From Arthrobacter sp. SO5 (GTDB lineage: Bacteria; Actinomycetota; Actinomycetes; Actinomycetales; Micrococcaceae): DNA of 56,083 nucleotides. Positions within the stretch are counted from its first letter, which is position 1, and every line of letters begins with the position of its first letter. The DNA lies in the NCBI RefSeq assembly GCF_020532805.1, contig NZ_MQTQ01000104.1, forward strand, positions 45,212-101,294, in the 5' to 3' direction. Shown piece by piece: positions 40,451 through 48,484 of the stretch. Below the pieces are notes generated by a model, which saw nothing but the letters and a program-made list of their open reading frames with translations, was not told the DNA's origin and did not search any database. The translations under genes were made by a program, and so were the position numbers.

Positions 40451-41935
40451 ATGTTGCCGACACAGCACGCACCCGGTGCGGACAAAGCCGCGGCGGCGGG
40501 CAAGCCGGCACTGCCGGAAGGCCCCCCCGCCACCCAAGGCTGGCTGCGCATTATCGGTGCCACGGTAGGGCGGGCGCTGGTGATGTTTGTCGTGACCACG
40601 GCGGCGTGGGCGGCCCTCCCAGCCGTTATTGGCTGGCAGTCCACGACCGTGGTCAGCGGTTCCATGGAGCCCGCCATCGCCGTTGGTGATGTGGTGGTCG
40701 TCAAGCCTGTGGGGAACGAGAACCTGACCACGGGGCGGGTGGTGCTGGCGGAAGATCCCGACCATGCCGGCCGGCTGCGCCTGCACCGCATCGCAGCAGT
40801 GGATCCGGACGGTTCACTGGTGTTGCGTGGAGATGCCAACGCCGCAGATGACTCTTCGAGCGTGTGGCCATCGGCCGTGCGTGGCGTGGGCTACCTGCGG
40901 GTACCGGCGGCCGGGCTGCCGATCGTCTGGATCGGCAACGGCCAGTGGCCCATGCTGGCAGCCTTCGCGGGGGCGCTGACCGGGGCCCTCGCCCTGACCT
41001 GGCTGGACAGGACGCTCGTCCAGGGAAGACGCCGGAAAGACACAAAGACCGGAGGTCGTCCCAGGTCAGGCGCGAAGAACCGAATGCTGCCGGGCGGGCA
41101 CCCTGCGGCCGTGATGGTGGTTCTTTCCGTATCCGCGGGCCTGGCTGGCGCGACGATGCTGGCGGCACCGGTCTCCCATGCGACCTTCTCCGGCTCAAGC
41201 TCCAATCCGGCCAACACATTTGCGTCCCGCCCATTCTTCAGCTGCACCGCGGCCGTCACTGCCAATTCCCCATCCTTGTTCTTTGCCTTCAATGACTCCC
41301 CGACACCGGCCACGGCAGTCACCGACAGCTCCGGCAACGCCACCAACGGCGCGTTCCGGACGACCTCGGCCCTGAGCACCGCCGTTCCCTGCAGTGGCGA
41401 CGCCGGCAAAAGCGCAGACCTCGCCGGCGCCCGGTACATTTCCACCTCCGGAACTGCCAAGGCCGGGCCTACCGTGTTCAGCTACGAAATGTGGTTCAAG
41501 ACCACTTCCAGCCAGGGAGGGAAACTCGGCGGATTCCAGGACTCCCAGACCGGCGCCACCGGCACGAACGACCGCAACCTGTACATGCGCGCCGACGGCA
41601 AACTCGTCTTCGGAGTCGCTCCCGGTGGTTCAATGCAGACCATCACCTCCCCCGCCGCCTACAACAACGGCAGCTGGCACCACGCGGCCGTGACACTGTC
41701 CTCCGCCGGGATGAAACTCTACGTCGACGGCACCTCCGTGGCCTCCGCGGCCGGTGTCACCACAGCCCGGAGCGGCTACACCGGGTGGTGGCGCTTCGGC
41801 GACGGCACCCTGGCCGCCTGGCCCGGGGCGGGCACCTCCGCATTCAACGGCCAAATGGACAACATCGCCGCATACAACACCGTTGCACTCACCCCGGCGC
41901 AGCTCCTGGCGCACTACCAGGCCGGCGCCCCATAG
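40451..41935 (+). CDS. SipW-type signal peptidase I fused to a secreted LamG-like domain
   Basis: A 494-residue protein. Residues ~35-190 are an ER-type signal peptidase with Ser in STTVVSGSMEPAIAVGD and His in GRLRLHRIAAVD (Ser/His dyad), followed by a membrane helix (MLAAFAGALTGALALTWL). A linker and a second helix, VMVVLSVSAGLAGATMLAAP, lead to VSHATFSGSSSNPANTFASR, which itself looks like a SipW substrate site. Residues ~310-494 form a LamG/concanavalin-like sandwich (FSYEMWFKTTSSQGGKLGGF, SWHHAAVTLSSAGMKLYVDG). The enzyme seems to carry its own substrate. No frameshift or internal start is evident. Confidence 0.85.
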   Translation: MLPTQHAPGADKAAAAGKPALPEGPPATQGWLRIIGATVGRALVMFVVTTAAWAALPAVIGWQSTTVVSGSMEPAIAVGDVVVVKPVGNENLTTGRVVLAEDPDHAGRLRLHRIAAVDPDGSLVLRGDANAADDSSSVWPSAVRGVGYLRVPAAGLPIVWIGNGQWPMLAAFAGALTGALALTWLDRTLVQGRRRKDTKTGGRPRSGAKNRMLPGGHPAAVMVVLSVSAGLAGATMLAAPVSHATFSGSSSNPANTFASRPFFSCTAAVTANSPSLFFAFNDSPTPATAVTDSSGNATNGAFRTTSALSTAVPCSGDAGKSADLAGARYISTSGTAKAGPTVFSYEMWFKTTSSQGGKLGGFQDSQTGATGTNDRNLYMRADGKLVFGVAPGGSMQTITSPAAYNNGSWHHAAVTLSSAGMKLYVDGTSVASAAGVTTARSGYTGWWRFGDGTLAAWPGAGTSAFNGQMDNIAAYNTVALTPAQLLAHYQAGAP

Positions 41936-42320
41936 GCCGTGGGCCGGACAGACGCGAAAGGACGTGGGCAGCACTGCCCTGGACCGCACCGCGCTGCGCA
42001 GGCTGCCGGTCCGCCTTCCCGCGGTGTCGTGCCTATACCAAGCGCGGTGGCCGGTCATACGCTCATCGAGAGCAGTCACGATGACCTCCTGGGTCGGCCC
42101 ATAGGCAGCGCATCAGAATCGCTCAGGGGCGCGGCGGGGTCCTTCCGGCCGAATGTGCCAGCTGGCATATCGGCCCGAATACACCTCCATTTCCACAGTC
42201 CGCCGTATCGTCCGGGTATGCCAATTCCATCCACGTCCGCCGTGACGGCTTGGATCAGATCCTGATGCATCCTGTAGGCGAGGCGGTGCGGCGGTTTTGG
42301 AGCAAGCGCGGGCATTAGGA
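41936..42320. other. intergenic region after SipW-LamG gene
   Basis: No gene recognised on either strand. It ends in the terminator at 42321. Confidence 0.4.
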
Positions 42321-42346
42321 AAGGCCGGCACATGGGTGCCGGCCTT
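42321..42346. terminator. bidirectional terminator hairpin
   Basis: AAGGCCGGCAC and GTGCCGGCCTT form a perfect 11-bp stem with loop ATGG, followed by CCTGGTTTT on the plus strand. It lies between the convergent ends of the SipW-LamG operon and the ParB-like gene. Confidence 0.8.
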
Positions 42347-42384
42347 CCTGGTTTTCCCTCTGCAAAGGAAATATGTGGTTCAGC

Positions 42385-43959
42385 TTAGCTGAACGGTTTG
42401 TGATGCCGCCGCGGGCTGGTACCTCGTTGTTCCTGGTCCCGCGGGTGGTGGCTGGCCGGCTGCTTGGTCGCGGTTGATCGCGGTCCGTCGCTGGTGAGTG
42501 GCTGCTGTGATTCGTCCTGGGCGGCGGACCGCCCGACGTCCGGGAGGTTCCTGGCCCTAATGGGTGAGTGAACCGGGCGGCTGCATTGGGGGTCAGCCGC
42601 CCGGCTCACTTCTACGTTACTCGGTGTCGGTAGTGTGCTTGTCGATGATGATCTGCTCCACGGCGCTGGGGTGTAACCCCATGCGGTGAGCTGGCTCAGG
42701 TGGTGGAAGTGCCGCTTCTCGGCGCTCCTCCATGAGTCTTTCTGGATGGTCTTTTCATACCCTGCGCAGATCAGGGCGATGAGGGAGAACCCGGGGCGTG
42801 CGGTGGTTTTGGCGGTGTGGTCCCGCAGCAGGTTCCAGCCCCACCGGTCGGTGTCCTCCCCGGTCTTGGCCCCGATCATCTCGGTGGCGACCTTGCCGTC
42901 GTAACCGCTGGCGGTTTCGGGGTCGTGGGTGATGGCGTGGACGGTGAAGTACTGCCAGCCCTTCGGCGCGGTCTTCCGCGACAGCAGGGTCTTCACAAAT
43001 TCACGCCTGACCTTCGTCGCGCTCTCCATCTCGCGGATATTGGCTATCAGGGTCTTCCGCTCGGCTTTCTGTTCCTCGGTCATCGGGCCTTTCTGGGCCT
43101 GGGTGCCGCCGTCGTAGCGTTCGTACTTCGGGGTGAAGCCCAGGTCCTTCCAGCCGGTGATGACGGGGTTGGCTTTGTGCCGGCCCCGGTAGTCGGTGCT
43201 GATCAGGTACGCGTTGGCGTCCTCGTCGGTGGCCGGTTCCCCGTCGGCCCGCTTCGCGGCCGAGACGTACAGGTTCTCTTCGTTGGCGTAGTGCCCGGCT
43301 TCCTCGACGATGGTCTTACCCTCCGCCTCGAGTCCGGCGATGAGTGCGGCGAGGGCGGCGGCGCGGTCGCGGCGGTCCCGGAGCATCTGCGCGACGTGCA
43401 GGAGCTGATCGGGTTCGTCCGCGATGACGGACTCCAACTCCTCCGTGGCGTCCTGGTTCCCTTCAAATTCGGCCATGACGAGCGCTTGATCAATCGTGTA
43501 TCCCTTGCCCAGGGCGGCGGATCCGGCGTTCGAGGATTTGGCTTTCAAGGCTCCTTCCACGGTGGTCTTGGTGCGTCCGGTTTTCTTGGCGATCGCGGCG
43601 GCTGAGAGGCCGATCAGGGACAGCTGGTGGTAGGCGTCGGCTTCGTCCGCTTCGGTCAGTTCGGCGCGCTGGATGTTCTCCACGACCTGGGTCACGATCC
43701 GTTCGGCTTCCTCGGGGGACTCGATGATCATTACCGGGATGCTGGTGCGCCCGGCTTCGACGCCGGCGCGGGTGCGGCGCTGGCCCATCAGGACGTGCAC
43801 CGTCCCGTCGTCCTTGCGGTGGGCGATGACGGGTTCCATCACGCCGTGCTCTTTGATGCTGGCAATGAAATCGGGTGTCAGGGCGGCGTCTTTGCGGACG
43901 TTGATGTCCACGGTCAGGGTGGCCGGGTCGAGCATTTCGAGGGTGGGTGTGGTGTTCAT
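42385..43959 (-). CDS. ParB-like plasmid-type protein, C-terminus frameshifted
   Basis: It starts at MNTTPTLEMLDPATLTVDIN with AGGAG eight bases upstream. It has a ParB/Spo0J nuclease-like N-domain (FIASIKEHGVMEPVIAHRKD, HVLMGQRRTRAGVEAG) and a helix-turn-helix (HQLSLIGLSAAAIAKKTGRT), then a long C-terminal region common in actinobacterial plasmid ParB homologues. Near 42670 one extra base shifts the frame: restoring it gives SAVEQIIIDKHTTDTE and a stop at 42617, whereas the actual frame runs 80 codons of Arg/Pro/Ser-rich sequence to 42385. No parA is next to it, so it may not be a partition gene. Confidence 0.8.
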   Translation of the reverse strand: MNTTPTLEMLDPATLTVDINVRKDAALTPDFIASIKEHGVMEPVIAHRKDDGTVHVLMGQRRTRAGVEAGRTSIPVMIIESPEEAERIVTQVVENIQRAELTEADEADAYHQLSLIGLSAAAIAKKTGRTKTTVEGALKAKSSNAGSAALGKGYTIDQALVMAEFEGNQDATEELESVIADEPDQLLHVAQMLRDRRDRAAALAALIAGLEAEGKTIVEEAGHYANEENLYVSAAKRADGEPATDEDANAYLISTDYRGRHKANPVITGWKDLGFTPKYERYDGGTQAQKGPMTEEQKAERKTLIANIREMESATKVRREFVKTLLSRKTAPKGWQYFTVHAITHDPETASGYDGKVATEMIGAKTGEDTDRWGWNLLRDHTAKTTARPGFSLIALICAGYEKTIQKDSWRSAEKRHFHHLSQLTAWGYTPAPWSRSSSTSTLPTPSNVEVSRAADPQCSRPVHSPIRARNLPDVGRSAAQDESQQPLTSDGPRSTATKQPASHHPRDQEQRGTSPRRHHKPFS

Positions 43960-44215
43960 GGTGTTGCTCCTTTGCAGAGGATTCCGGTGGGTGGGGCGGC
44001 TTAGGTGACCGGCCAACTTTCCCTCTCCCCCCGTTGTTTTTTGGTTGCTGGCAAGCTCGCTTGCTCGGCGGCCGACGGAGCCCTGTCTACCCGCAGGGCA
44101 AGGGGCCGGAAATTCCTGGAGGGAATCAGCGACGCATGAGCGCCGGAGGGACATGTCCTGCACCGCAGACCCCGACGAAGGAGGGGCTAGACGGGGTGGA
44201 GCGGACGCCTAGAAT
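43960..44215 (-). promoter_or_regulatory. conserved structured leader of the ParB-like gene
   Basis: Shares an ordered set of blocks with the leaders at 23998-24240 and 44744-44985. The core, 44019-44102, read on plus strand has TTCCCTCTCCCCCC, GTTTTTTG, TGCTGGC, GACGGAGCC and ACCCGCAGGGCAAG. GGATTCTAGGCGTCCGCTCC at the 5' end (minus strand) matches GGATCCTACGTGCCCGCTCC of the other two, and TTGACA lies upstream. The ~250-base leader is either a structured RNA or a conserved upstream peptide. Confidence 0.65.
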
Positions 44216-44401
44216 CCGAAGGAATCTCAATGATGTTGTCAACGGATATTGGCAGTGCGCCCGGGGTTTCCCGGCCGGTTATGGCCGGGACACCCGACGG
44301 GGCTTTTAGCTGGTCCAGCCCGGATACGGCCTGCGGTCCCGGTCCGGGAGTTCGGCGGCTGTGGCGGGGAGGTTCTCCGGTCCGTCGGACTGGCCGGAGG
44401 C

Positions 44402-44743
44402 CTAGTGGAAGAAGACCTCGGCGGTGATCGCTTCGAAGCAGGCGTCCTGGGAGCGGAACCAGTGAGTGGAGGTGTCGCCTTCGACACAGGTTCCGTAGCC
44501 GAACAGTTCCCCAGCCCTGTCGCGGGTGCGGGCGACGGCGAAGATGATGTTGGGCCAGGATCCGGCGTCCCAGCCCTCGCTGGCCCTGTTGGGCAGCACC
44601 GACCAGGCGGTGCCCTCGAGGGTGTCCGTCCAGTCGTACCCGTCCCCTGCCCGGTCATCGGCGGGAAGGACCGGGGCAGTGACCCGTTCCGCGGTGTCGG
44701 CGGTGTCGGCGGTGGCCATGGGGGTCCTGGTTGCTGTGGTCAT
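44402..44743 (-). CDS. plasmid-type conserved protein of unknown function, paralogue 2
   Basis: A 113-residue protein from MTTATRTPMATADTADTAER. The core matches the copy at 23611 (TAPVLPADDRAGDGYDWTDT, LEGTAWSVLPNRASEGWDAG, SWPNIIFAVARTRDRAGELF, GYGTCVEGDTSTHWFRSQDA, CFEAITAEVFFH). No known domain. Acidic and aromatic. It lies between the ParB-like gene and the response regulator, behind its own conserved leader. Confidence 0.75.
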   Translation of the reverse strand: MTTATRTPMATADTADTAERVTAPVLPADDRAGDGYDWTDTLEGTAWSVLPNRASEGWDAGSWPNIIFAVARTRDRAGELFGYGTCVEGDTSTHWFRSQDACFEAITAEVFFH

Positions 44744-44985
44744 GAGGTGATTGCTCCGTTTCGCTCGGGCGGAGCGAGCGCCCGGAAGTACCGGATTCCC
44801 TCTCCCCCACCAGGTTTTTTGCCTGCTGGCGGAGCATCGCGTAGCTGTGCCCGACGGAGCCGGGGCAACCCGAAGGGCAAGCAGCGGATGGGATGGGTGA
44901 GGAAATAAGCGCAGCGCCGACCCAATGCATTCGGTGCGCTGCCGTCCGCAGGACGGTTGCGCCGGTGGAGCGGGCACGTAGGATC
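44744..44985 (-). promoter_or_regulatory. conserved structured leader, copy 2
   Basis: Nearly the same as 23998-24240. On the minus strand: CCGTCC/GGACGG hairpin, GCAGCGC/GCGCTGC hairpin, CTCCGCCAGCAGGC with AAAAAACCTGGTGG, and GCTCCG/CGGAGC, a 6-bp stem that would hide the GGAG ribosome binding site. GGATCCTAC is the probable -10 region. Confidence 0.7.
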
Positions 44986-45123
44986 CAACGGACAGCAGCA
45001 AAAAAAGGAAAAGAAAGATGCTTGTGCTGTCCGAGCGCAGCGAGGCCCGGTTTGCTGTGTTGGGATCATCCGGGAGGACTTCGTGGCCGGGAGTGTCGGA
45101 GAGGCCTTGCCGGGCTCGGGCTC
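44986..45123. other. short gap upstream of leader copy 2
   Basis: Poly-A tract AAAAAAAGG near 45000 is shared with copy 1, then GAGCGCAGCGAGGC is also shared; homology ends near 45053. No gene. Confidence 0.4.
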
Positions 45124-45504
45124 CTAATCCCGGCTTAGCTGCGGGCGGCGGCTCGTCAGCCCGGTCCGGGTTGCGACAAGCGCGTCGGCAAGCCGCCGGG
45201 CGGCCTCTGCCCGTTCGGCGTCCGTGGGAGGTGCGGTGCGGGCCTCGCTGGTGCAGTTCAGAAGTGCTGCAATGACTTCGGCGATCAGATCCGGGAACGG
45301 ACTGCTCCGGTAGCCACCGTCCGCGGGGTTTTCATGGTGATTTAGCGCTCGGGCGATGAACACGGCGGCCTGGGTCCTGCTCGTCATGCCGAGTTTCGTC
45401 AGCACGGAGGAGACGATGCCCTTTACCGTCCTTTCCGCCAGAAACATCTCATGGCTGATCTGGCGGTTCGTCAGCCCTTTTCCGAGGCCGATGGCAGTAT
45501 TCAT
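45124..45504 (-). CDS. LuxR/NarL-type DNA-binding half of a split response regulator
   Basis: It begins [20 protein letters not shown] and continues [20 protein letters not shown], a standard NarL-type helix-turn-helix, with an extra C-terminal helix region. Its ATG overlaps the TGA of the receiver-domain frame (ATGA). Adding one G at 45504 would give RREMNTAI and restore one normal two-domain regulator. It is either a broken gene or two subunits made by re-initiation. Confidence 0.7.
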   Translation of the reverse strand: MNTAIGLGKGLTNRQISHEMFLAERTVKGIVSSVLTKLGMTSRTQAAVFIARALNHHENPADGGYRSSPFPDLIAEVIAALLNCTSEARTAPPTDAERAEAARRLADALVATRTGLTSRRPQLSRD

Positions 45505-46010
45505 TTCCGTCGCGTGAGCGTCAGGAGTTTCTCTTCCGGACGTTTTGGCCTGAGCCGGGGAACCGGGGCCAGGAGCACCGACTGGAACCGGCCGCAGTAC
45601 GCGCTGTGCCCGGCCAGTGCGCGACGGATGAGCCGGAGCTGTTCGCTGCTGTCATCCTGTTTGGACAGGCACCCCCACGCGCCGGCCAGGATAAACTCGA
45701 TCAGCACCGCTTCGTCGGCATCCCCGATCATCAGCACGCACATGGTGGTTGAGCCGGCCGCGGCGAGGGCCCGGCACACCTCGACACCCGAACCGTCGGG
45801 AAGATCATCGTCCAGGATGACCAGATCCGGGCGAAGGGCAGGGATCCGGCGGACTGCTTCGCGGGCGGACCATGATTCTCCGGCGATGCTCAAAACCTCC
45901 AATTCCAACAGGTGGCGCAGTCCCCGCCTCACGACCTCGTGGTCGTCCAGCAGATACACGCTCCGGCCGGTCAGAAGGTGCGCCGGGGGGATTTCCGGGT
46001 CAGCCATCAT
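45501..46010 (-). CDS. receiver-domain half of a split response regulator
   Basis: About 169 residues, from [20 protein letters not shown] (two adjacent ATGs; AAGGA upstream). The receiver features are acidic pair in [10 protein letters not shown], phosphoacceptor Asp in [12 protein letters not shown], and Lys in GCLSKQDDS. The switch Thr/Ser normally in the VLMLT strand is replaced (VLMIGDA). It ends LLTLTRRK and stops where the DNA-binding half begins. No histidine kinase is nearby. Confidence 0.75.
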   Translation of the reverse strand: MMADPEIPPAHLLTGRSVYLLDDHEVVRRGLRHLLELEVLSIAGESWSAREAVRRIPALRPDLVILDDDLPDGSGVEVCRALAAAGSTTMCVLMIGDADEAVLIEFILAGAWGCLSKQDDSSEQLRLIRRALAGHSAYCGRFQSVLLAPVPRLRPKRPEEKLLTLTRRK

Positions 46011-46225
46011 TTCTGTTCCATTCCTTCGCCCTCTGAGACCCGAGGGCGCTGGCACTGAATGGTTGATGTCGACCCCGCCGGACCCCACCCGGCTCTCCCC
46101 GCCAGCGCGCGTTCACGCACAGACAAGGCACCCCCACGATAGAGCTAATAGCTTCCGGGAATCAATGCCCTAAGCCGCGGACCACGGCATGCCCCGGGGC
46201 CCGGCCGACCAACGAGGTCGAATCG

Positions 46226-46315
46226 TCAGGCGGCCAGTGGTGGTGCCTCCGCCGGGACTGGGGTGTAGGTGGTGCCGTCGCGGAGCATGGCCCAGAGGAC
46301 GTTCAGCCGGGATCT
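46226..46315 (-). pseudogene. 3' end fragment of an IS110-family transposase
   Basis: The last 29 codons (RSRLNVLWAMLRDGTTYTPV...) match the end of the IS110 remnant at 25661. Nothing else of the element remains here; upstream sequence (46316-46480) shows no gene. Confidence 0.75.
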
Positions 46316-46514
46316 GACGCTCGGAACCGACGCGCCCCAGGTGCCCCAAAAGACTCCGAATACCGCGAAGGAGGCACGAGATGTCTCCGCCCGGGGAGCC
46401 ATCACTCCTTGACCGCATGAACCTTGGCAATCATGCTGGGTGCCTGTTCGCTTAGCTCTCAATCGGAACGCCGACATTGGAGGCTAACCAGACCTGGCCG
46501 AGGCAAAGAAAGCA

Positions 46515-46548
46515 AAAGGTCCGACCGGTCTGGGCCGGTCGGACCTTT
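46515..46548 (-). terminator. intrinsic terminator
   Basis: AAAGGTCCGACCGG and CCGGTCGGACCTTT form a perfect 14-bp stem with a 6-base loop. On the minus strand it is followed by GCTTTCTTT. It fits as terminator of the small gene at 46581-46784. Confidence 0.85.
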
Positions 46549-46580
46549 CTACTGCCTTGCCGGTCTGCAGTAGCGTGCGG

Positions 46581-46784
46581 TTATCCGACTTTCCCGGACA
46601 GCGCTACGAGCACGCCGGCGGTAGCGAAGTATTTGTTGCTTCCCAGATCGCGGATGTTGTTAATACCCATGCAAGCGAGCAGTTCATCGTGCTTTTCGGT
46701 GAGCCCGGCAAGAGCTGAGGGCGGTACAGCCAGAACTTCGTCCAGGGTCGCGTTCTCCAACGCCTTGTCGAGTGCTTTGCCCAA
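46581..46784 (-). CDS. small conserved cytosolic protein
   Basis: A 67-residue protein: ALDKALENATLDEVLAVPPS, ALAGLTEKHDELLACMGINN, IRDLGSNKYFATAGVLVAL. This helical pattern, with an 'LA..P.SAL.G' and 'NKY' core, looks like a small conserved actinobacterial protein of unknown role. The frame is open further up (TTAVSIELGKAL), but the upstream codon in place of ATG is CTG, so TTG 46784 is used here and the true start is uncertain. A strong terminator follows. Confidence 0.6.
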   Translation of the reverse strand: MGKALDKALENATLDEVLAVPPSALAGLTEKHDELLACMGINNIRDLGSNKYFATAGVLVALSGKVG

Positions 46785-47072
46785 TTCAATCGAAACAGCC
46801 GTGGTCAGGTCCTTTTATCGATGCGTAAGAACAGCACACCCGCTCCAGCACCCGCATAAGCCGGAAGGGGAATGCACCGACACGGGGATACGTCCCAGCG
46901 CCTTGCCGGATACGCTATCGCAGCGCCACCAAGAAAACAGCGATATCCGGGATCCAATTTGCACCGAAGAAGGCGCCCCACAAGGAGATCATCCCTCGAC
47001 TTGACCTTCAGCCCCTCAATGTTCAAATAGAAAAACGGCAGTATCACATTGAGGACCGGCCACTTCACGGCG
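46785..47072. other. gap between mscL and the small conserved gene
   Basis: Minus-strand frames here include short hydrophobic stretches (ISLWGAFFGANWIPDIAVFL), but no start, length or family makes a convincing gene. Confidence 0.35.
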
Positions 47073-47440
47073 CTAGTTGCGGCGCTCTTGTTGCAGTGAG
47101 TCGCGGATTATGGTCAGCAAGACGATCTGCGGATCCGCGGCCGCCACTTCCTTCATGTCCGGGTTCATGGGAACGGCGACCACGAAATAGATGGCATCCG
47201 CGACCAGGAGGAAGTTGACGATCGCCGTGAGCAACACGCCGAACTTGGTGTCATCGCCGTTCAACGTGACGACGGCGAAGCGGTCGAAGTTGGGTGACCC
47301 CACCAGGCCCCAATGAACGGCATCAGCAGACCGTGGACCAAGGCCAGTACCACGGCGCCAAACGCGGCGCCGATGACGACTGCGACGGCAAGGTCTACGA
47401 CGTTGCCCTTGAGAATGAAGTTCTTGAATCCGGTCAGCAT
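47073..47440 (-). pseudogene. mscL: mscL with a one-base frameshift
   Basis: The N-terminal helix and pore segment are in one frame ([45 protein letters not shown]). The rest is in another ([48 protein letters not shown]). Adding one C near 47310 would join them as GALVGSPNF and give a normal ~122-residue large-conductance mechanosensitive channel. As it stands the product would be truncated. A sequencing error is possible in this CC run. Confidence 0.85.
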
Positions 47441-47724
47441 GACGCCCACCCCTACCGACTTGCGCGCCATACATTGACCGGAGGGGGTCGGCGATAACGC
47501 CGAGGATCTTCCAGCGGAGTTGCTGGAATGCTGCGGGCTGGTTGCTCCTGGTGGCCGTCTACCCCTCGGCTGGACAACCCGCGGCCGGGGATCCCCACCA
47601 ACGCACGACGGAACAGCGCGGCAGGGCAGCATGCCGACCGACTTCTGGACCTCAGGAGGTAAGCATGCTTAGGATAGGCTCATGGCCGTATCCATCGGCT
47701 GCCAACAACCAGAGGAGAAACACC

Positions 47725-47895
47725 ATGGGACTGGGCGACAAGATTCAGAACGCTGCCGAGAAGGCTGGCGGCAAAGGTAAGGAAGCTGCCGGAAGCGCCA
47801 CCGGCGACGAGAGCCTCAAAAATGAAGGCAAGGCCGACCAAGCCAAAGGCGACGTGAAGCAGGCTGGCGAAAAGGTCAAGGACACCTTCAAGTAA
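47725..47895 (+). CDS. CsbD-like general stress protein
   Basis: A 56-residue hydrophilic protein: MGLGDKIQNAAEKAGGKGKE, AAGSATGDESLKNEGKADQA, KGDVKQAGEKVKDTFK. This Lys/Gly/Ala-rich pattern is the CsbD family, small stress-induced proteins of unknown biochemical role. AGAGGAG lies eight bases before ATG. A hairpin terminator follows. Confidence 0.93.
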   Translation: MGLGDKIQNAAEKAGGKGKEAAGSATGDESLKNEGKADQAKGDVKQAGEKVKDTFK

Positions 47896-47915
47896 GCCTT
47901 GCCCGAAATCGAAAG

Positions 47916-47948
47916 AAGGGCGCAACTCTGAGACAGAGATGCGCCCTT
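47916..47948 (+). terminator. terminator after csbD-like gene
   Basis: AAGGGCGCA and TGCGCCCTT form the outer stem, with CTCTG/CAGAG stacked inside and TCTG following. Positioned 21 bases after the stop codon. Confidence 0.75.
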
Positions 47949-47996
47949 TCTGCCCGCAGCGAATTCGTGGGCTGGCCTGGGACCAATTTTGAGCGC

Positions 47997-48190
47997 TCAG
48001 CCGACGCCGGCCGCTCCGAGGAGCAGTCCCACGAGGAAAGTGAACGCGAGGGCTATGGCGCCCCCAATCAAGACACGAAAGGCAGCCTTGCCGAGGGAAC
48101 CGCACCCAAGGTGCGTTCCCACACCGCCGGTGATCGCCAGGGCCAGGAGCACTGCTTCCAGGGTTACGGGGCACCGCCAGGCTTCCGGCG
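47997..48190 (-). pseudogene. C-terminal stub of a VIT1/CCC1-type metal transporter
   Basis: Minus-strand frame without a start codon: PPEAWRCPVTLEAVLLALAI, TGGVGTHLGCGSLGKAAFRV, LIGGAIALAFTFLVGLLLGA, ending AGVG. This is the last two-helix part of VIT family iron/manganese transporters. The N-terminal three quarters are missing. Confidence 0.65.
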
Positions 48191-48291
48191 GGACCTACCA
48201 CCGCCGGCAACGGCAACGACGGCTGGGAGAACTCACGCCGATCGAGTATGAAACAATCAACCGGACCGCATTCTTAGCGACCTAAGACCCC

Positions 48292-48317
48292 GAGTCAACA
48301 AAAGCCGGGGCAGTCCC
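48292..48317. repeat. 26-base repeat shared with 27236-27261
   Basis: The two sites share GAGTCAACAA and CCGGGGCAGTCCC around a two- to three-base variable spot, in the same orientation 21 kb apart. Nature unknown. Confidence 0.5.
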
Positions 48318-48484
48318 AACGGAGGATCCTGACCGATTGGACGGCCGGGTCTTGCGTTAGCTGGAACACATCCGCCTGGCTAGGCCGAATCGGCATCGAC
48401 CCATCCCCTGCAGAAGGCTGCTGTTGGCGCAGTACCGAACACGAGTCATTGACGATGGTCGTTACAGTACAGCTTTTGTTGTGC

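Noticed and set aside
44239..44658. 139-codon minus-strand frame overlapping the plasmid-type gene
   Set aside because: Pro/Ser/Thr/Arg-rich product in the wrong frame; the conserved frame is 44402-44743, shared with its paralogue.
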